Source of the DNA: Hyphomicrobiales bacterium
GTDB lineage: Bacteria > Pseudomonadota > Alphaproteobacteria > Rhizobiales > Xanthobacteraceae
Length of the DNA: 64,000 nucleotides
Direction: 5' to 3'
NCBI GenBank assembly: GCA_017305665.1
Contig: JAFKKH010000009.1
Span: 1-64,000, forward strand
A model generated the notes under the pieces. It worked only from the letters and a program-made list of their open reading frames with translations, did no database searches and was not told the DNA's origin. Shown here piece by piece: positions 62,800 to 64,000 of the stretch (position 1 is the stretch's first letter; each line of letters starts with the position of its first letter). The translations under genes and the position numbers were made by a program.

Positions 62800-63609
62800 G
62801 TGCCGCTTGAACGCCCCCAGACCGTAATAAATTCCGGCAAGCCTGCCGGTAAGATCAGCATCCGCAATCTCGGAAAATCCTTCTCACTCGGGGAGACCAA
62901 AGTCACCGCGTTGACCAACGTCAATTTGGAGGTCGATGCTGGGGAGTTTATCTGCATCGTCGGTCCGTCCGGATGCGGAAAGACGACATTGCTGCGCATT
63001 CTTGCCGAGCTGGAGGCGCCAACCCAGGGCGAGGTGCTGATCTCGCGCGACAACCCCGCCGTTCCACTGAGCTCAATGATCTTTCAGGAGTCGTCGATCT
63101 TTCCGTGGATGACGATCCGCAACAACGTCGCCTATGGCTTGAAACTGCGCAACGTTCCGCAGACCGAAATCGACCGAACTGTCGATCATTTCATGAAGCT
63201 CGCCGGGCTGGATGGCTTTGCCGATGCCTACCCGCATCAATTGTCCGGCGGCATGAAGCAGCGCGCCAGCGTCGCACGTGCATTTTCCAACGATCCGGAA
63301 ATCCTGCTGATGGACGAGCCGTTCGCCGCGCTCGACGAGCAGAACAAGGCGCTGCTGCAGGAAGAGCTGCTGAGAATCTGGAGCGAGACGCAGAAGACAG
63401 TCGTGTTCATCACCCACTCGATCGACGAAGCACTGGTGCTGAGCGACCGGGTGCTCGTGATGTCGGGCCGGCCCGGCACGCTCAAGGCGGAATTCAAGGT
63501 CGACTTCCCGCGGCCACGCCGGGTCTACGACCTGAAGGCCGACCCCACCTTCGGCAAGCTCGGGCGGGATATCTGGATGCTGCTGCGGGAGGAGGTCACG
63601 GGACAATGA
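62800..63609 (+). CDS. ABC transporter ATP-binding protein, nitrate/sulfonate/taurine type
   Basis: A 269-residue ATPase from GTG 62800. It has Walker A GPSGCGKTT (about residues 54-62), Q-loop FQESSIFPWM, signature LSGGMKQRASVARA (about 148-161), Walker B LLMDEPFAALD and H-loop ITHSIDEAL. It energises import of the ligand bound by the operon's first gene product. Its stop overlaps the permease start (ATGA). Confidence 0.95.
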   Translation: MPLERPQTVINSGKPAGKISIRNLGKSFSLGETKVTALTNVNLEVDAGEFICIVGPSGCGKTTLLRILAELEAPTQGEVLISRDNPAVPLSSMIFQESSIFPWMTIRNNVAYGLKLRNVPQTEIDRTVDHFMKLAGLDGFADAYPHQLSGGMKQRASVARAFSNDPEILLMDEPFAALDEQNKALLQEELLRIWSETQKTVVFITHSIDEALVLSDRVLVMSGRPGTLKAEFKVDFPRPRRVYDLKADPTFGKLGRDIWMLLREEVTGQ

Positions 63610-64000
63610 TCGTTTCATCCAACGATATGGTGCGCATCACCGCCGATCAGGACAAGACGGCATCGCCCTTGAGCCGCCTGTTGCGCTCTGACGCCTTCGC
63701 CAGCATCGCCTCCCCTATCGTCATTCTGCTGCTTTGGGAGGCGCTGGTGCGCGGGCATTTGCTCGATGCGCGCTTCTTCCCCGCACCGTCTTCGGTGATC
63801 GTCGAGCTGATTACGCTGATCCACTCCGGCCAGATATTCATCGACATCGCCTGGACGGTCTCTCGCGTGCTGATCGGTACGCTGCTCGGCGCCATTCCGG
63901 GCCTGATCTTCGGCGTGTTGCTCGGGCTGTCGCCTGTCATACGGATGTTCGTCCAACCTGCGATTTCCGCGCTCTACCCGATCCCGAAGATCGCGCTGTT
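63606..64000 (+). CDS. ABC transporter permease, nitrate/sulfonate/taurine type (3' partial)
   Basis: The first 131 codons of an inner-membrane permease, cut by the window end. It starts MIVSSNDMVRITADQDKTA and continues with a membrane helix (IASPIVILLLWEALVRG), FFPAPSSVIVELI, the SRVLIGTLLGAIPGLIFGVL segment, and PAISALYPIPKIAL, the family's conserved loop before the ATPase-contact region. The ATG overlaps the ATPase stop, and the operon may continue beyond the window. Confidence 0.93.
   Translation, partial: MIVSSNDMVRITADQDKTASPLSRLLRSDAFASIASPIVILLLWEALVRGHLLDARFFPAPSSVIVELITLIHSGQIFIDIAWTVSRVLIGTLLGAIPGLIFGVLLGLSPVIRMFVQPAISALYPIPKIAL

Overview
The window is high-GC alphaproteobacterial chromosome. 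The core genes, the small conserved hypotheticals and at least three families of intergenic palindromic repeats point to the Bradyrhizobium/Afipia/Rhodopseudomonas group (Nitrobacteraceae). That placement is recognition from sequence, not a computed phylogeny. I see no rRNA, tRNA, CRISPR array, complete insertion sequence or prophage. Coding is dense on both strands.

Layout. 1-6.5 kb: isoprenoid and RNA-modification block (histone-deacetylase-like hydrolase cut by the window edge, xseB, dxs, a nucleoside deoxyribosyltransferase-like gene, tlyA, a TrmA/RlmD-type methyltransferase); the last two are separated by twin palindromic elements that supply a stop and a start codon. 6.5-16.6 kb: LysR regulator, small secreted proteins, DUF1194 protein, chemoreceptor, stand-alone clpS, two class III cyclases (one fused to an alpha/beta hydrolase) flanking a secreted B3-type metallo-beta-lactamase-fold enzyme, then aroC. 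16.9-23.6 kb: histidine phosphatase, ECF sigma/anti-sigma pair, alpha/beta hydrolase, DnaJ-class chaperone, lipoprotein, pdxH and an SDR. 23.8-28 kb: two small hypotheticals and a single-chain restriction-modification enzyme. 28.4-48 kb: corA, L,D-transpeptidase, extensin-like protein, acyl-CoA ligase, orphan binding protein, pirin with divergent LysR, DUF1499, MBL hydrolase, glutaryl-CoA dehydrogenase, ribB with a degenerate second domain, KefB-type antiporter, aminotransferase, small secreted proteins, aldo-keto reductase and asparaginase.

48-64 kb is an accessory catabolic region and the most interesting part. It begins with gene debris (a CoxG C-terminal remnant). A GntR/FCD regulator is then divergent from a 1134-residue molybdopterin oxidoreductase fused to its own FAD/NAD and [2Fe-2S] reductase, with two adjacent perfect palindromes between them. 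An AtoE-type short-chain carboxylate transporter, an ornithine-cyclodeaminase-family protein resembling cyclic imino acid (pyrroline-2-carboxylate) reductases, and a CobW GTPase follow. Finally a MarR regulator (with ridA downstream) is divergent from a tightly overlapping operon: ABC binding protein, amidohydrolase, [2Fe-2S] subunit, FAD subunit, DadA-like FAD subunit, ABC ATPase and ABC permease (cut by the window edge).

The inferred logic of that last operon is uptake of a small N-containing molecule, hydrolysis of an amide or peptide-like bond, and oxidation of the released secondary amine or D-imino acid by an LhpBEF/opine-oxidase-type heterotrimer. RidA and the pyrroline-carboxylate-reductase-like enzyme would deal with the imine products. 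The substrate is unknown from sequence alone.
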